Source of the DNA: Candidatus Zhuqueibacterota bacterium
Lineage (GTDB): Bacteria; SM23-31
NCBI GenBank assembly: GCA_022562855.1
Contig: JADFON010000079.1
Coordinates: 1-7,509 of the forward strand
Direction of reading: 5' to 3'
Length of the DNA: 7,509 bases
Below the pieces are notes generated by a model that made no database searches, was not told where the DNA came from, and saw only the letters and a list, made by a program, of their open reading frames with translations. How positions within the stretch are numbered: the first letter of the stretch is position 1; each line of letters opens with the position of its first letter. A program made the translations under genes and the position numbers. Shown in pieces: positions 7,172 through 7,509 of the stretch.

Positions 7172-7509
7172 ATGGATAAAAGAAAATCAAATAATTCAGT
7201 ATTACAGCATTCATCAAAGATTTACTCTGTAGAAATAGATGGTGAAATTTATGAAGTAATAGTCTCTGACGATGAGAGTGTGCCCGTATCTGTGTCAATT
7301 GGGAAAAGGTCGCTTAAATTCCGGGTCAAATCGAATGGACAACCCGAGAGCTTATCGGTGTCCCATGGGGAAAATCAATTGCAGGTAATGATTGAAAAAT
7401 CTGAAAACAACCTGAGCGTCCATCTTGGGTGCCGGCATATGGAAGCGGCGGTGCGGACCGAGAGGGACCTATTACTCGCACAATATCATTCCTTAACTCC
7501 TGATAAAAC
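7172..7509 (+). CDS. Biotin carboxyl carrier protein of acyl-CoA carboxylase, 5' part
   Basis: The frame opens at ATG 7172, 12 nt after the biotin carboxylase stop, and runs off the window after 112 codons. The visible part fits the N-terminal region of the longer carrier subunits found with this kind of biotin carboxylase. It has a beta-strand pattern with KIYSVEIDGEIYEVIV (16-31), a second strand group around PVSVSIGKRSLKFRV (38-52), and AVRTERDLLLAQ (93-104), which resembles the region that usually precedes the biotinyl domain. The diagnostic biotinylation motif (A/V-M-K-M) would lie beyond the window, so the call rests on the strand pattern and the tight coupling to the upstream gene. The alternative is the biotin-carrying subunit of a decarboxylase of the oxaloacetate or methylmalonyl-CoA type, which shares the fold. 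A carboxyltransferase gene would be expected further downstream. Confidence 0.72.
   Translation, partial: MDKRKSNNSVLQHSSKIYSVEIDGEIYEVIVSDDESVPVSVSIGKRSLKFRVKSNGQPESLSVSHGENQLQVMIEKSENNLSVHLGCRHMEAAVRTERDLLLAQYHSLTPDK

Overview
The window looks like a chromosomal stretch from a bacterium of the FCB (Fibrobacterota-Chlorobiota-Bacteroidota) superphylum, perhaps an Ignavibacteria- or Marinimicrobia-like lineage; the exact phylum cannot be fixed from sequence alone. Three things point there: a secreted protease with a C-terminal sorting domain of the type IX secretion (Por) kind, no recognisable Shine-Dalgarno in front of the genes, and a TAnnTTTG-like promoter box. All genes lie on the + strand.

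Layout: (1) positions 1-848, the 3' part of der/engA, the two-GTPase-domain ribosome assembly factor. (2) 849-1454, an AT-rich segment with a small S23/IVP-type four-helix bundle gene (1044-1406). It is bracketed by two inverted arrays of degenerate 7-nt units (856-883 and 1414-1441) that share a perfect 12-nt inverted repeat, so the gene appears to sit in a mobile-type cassette of about 586 bp. (3) 1455-3257, an exported HExxH metalloprotease with a sorting tail. (4) 3346-5601, a periplasmic TPR plus GH23 soluble lytic transglycosylase. Its reading frame carries an in-frame 48-bp palindromic element (4098-4145) that folds on paper into an uninterrupted three-way junction. (5) 5660-7159, a biotin carboxylase, followed 12 nt later by the start of a biotin carboxyl carrier protein gene (7172 to the window end). 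These are two subunits of an acyl-CoA carboxylase.

Functionally the neighbourhood mixes housekeeping (Der; acyl-CoA carboxylase) with cell-envelope functions (lytic transglycosylase, exported protease). Only the two carboxylase genes clearly form a functional operon. The most interesting material is not a new gene system but two small repeat structures: the heptamer-flanked four-helix bundle cassette, and the structured palindrome that has become part of the transglycosylase protein. No RNA gene, CRISPR array, insertion sequence with a transposase, or clear intrinsic terminator was seen.
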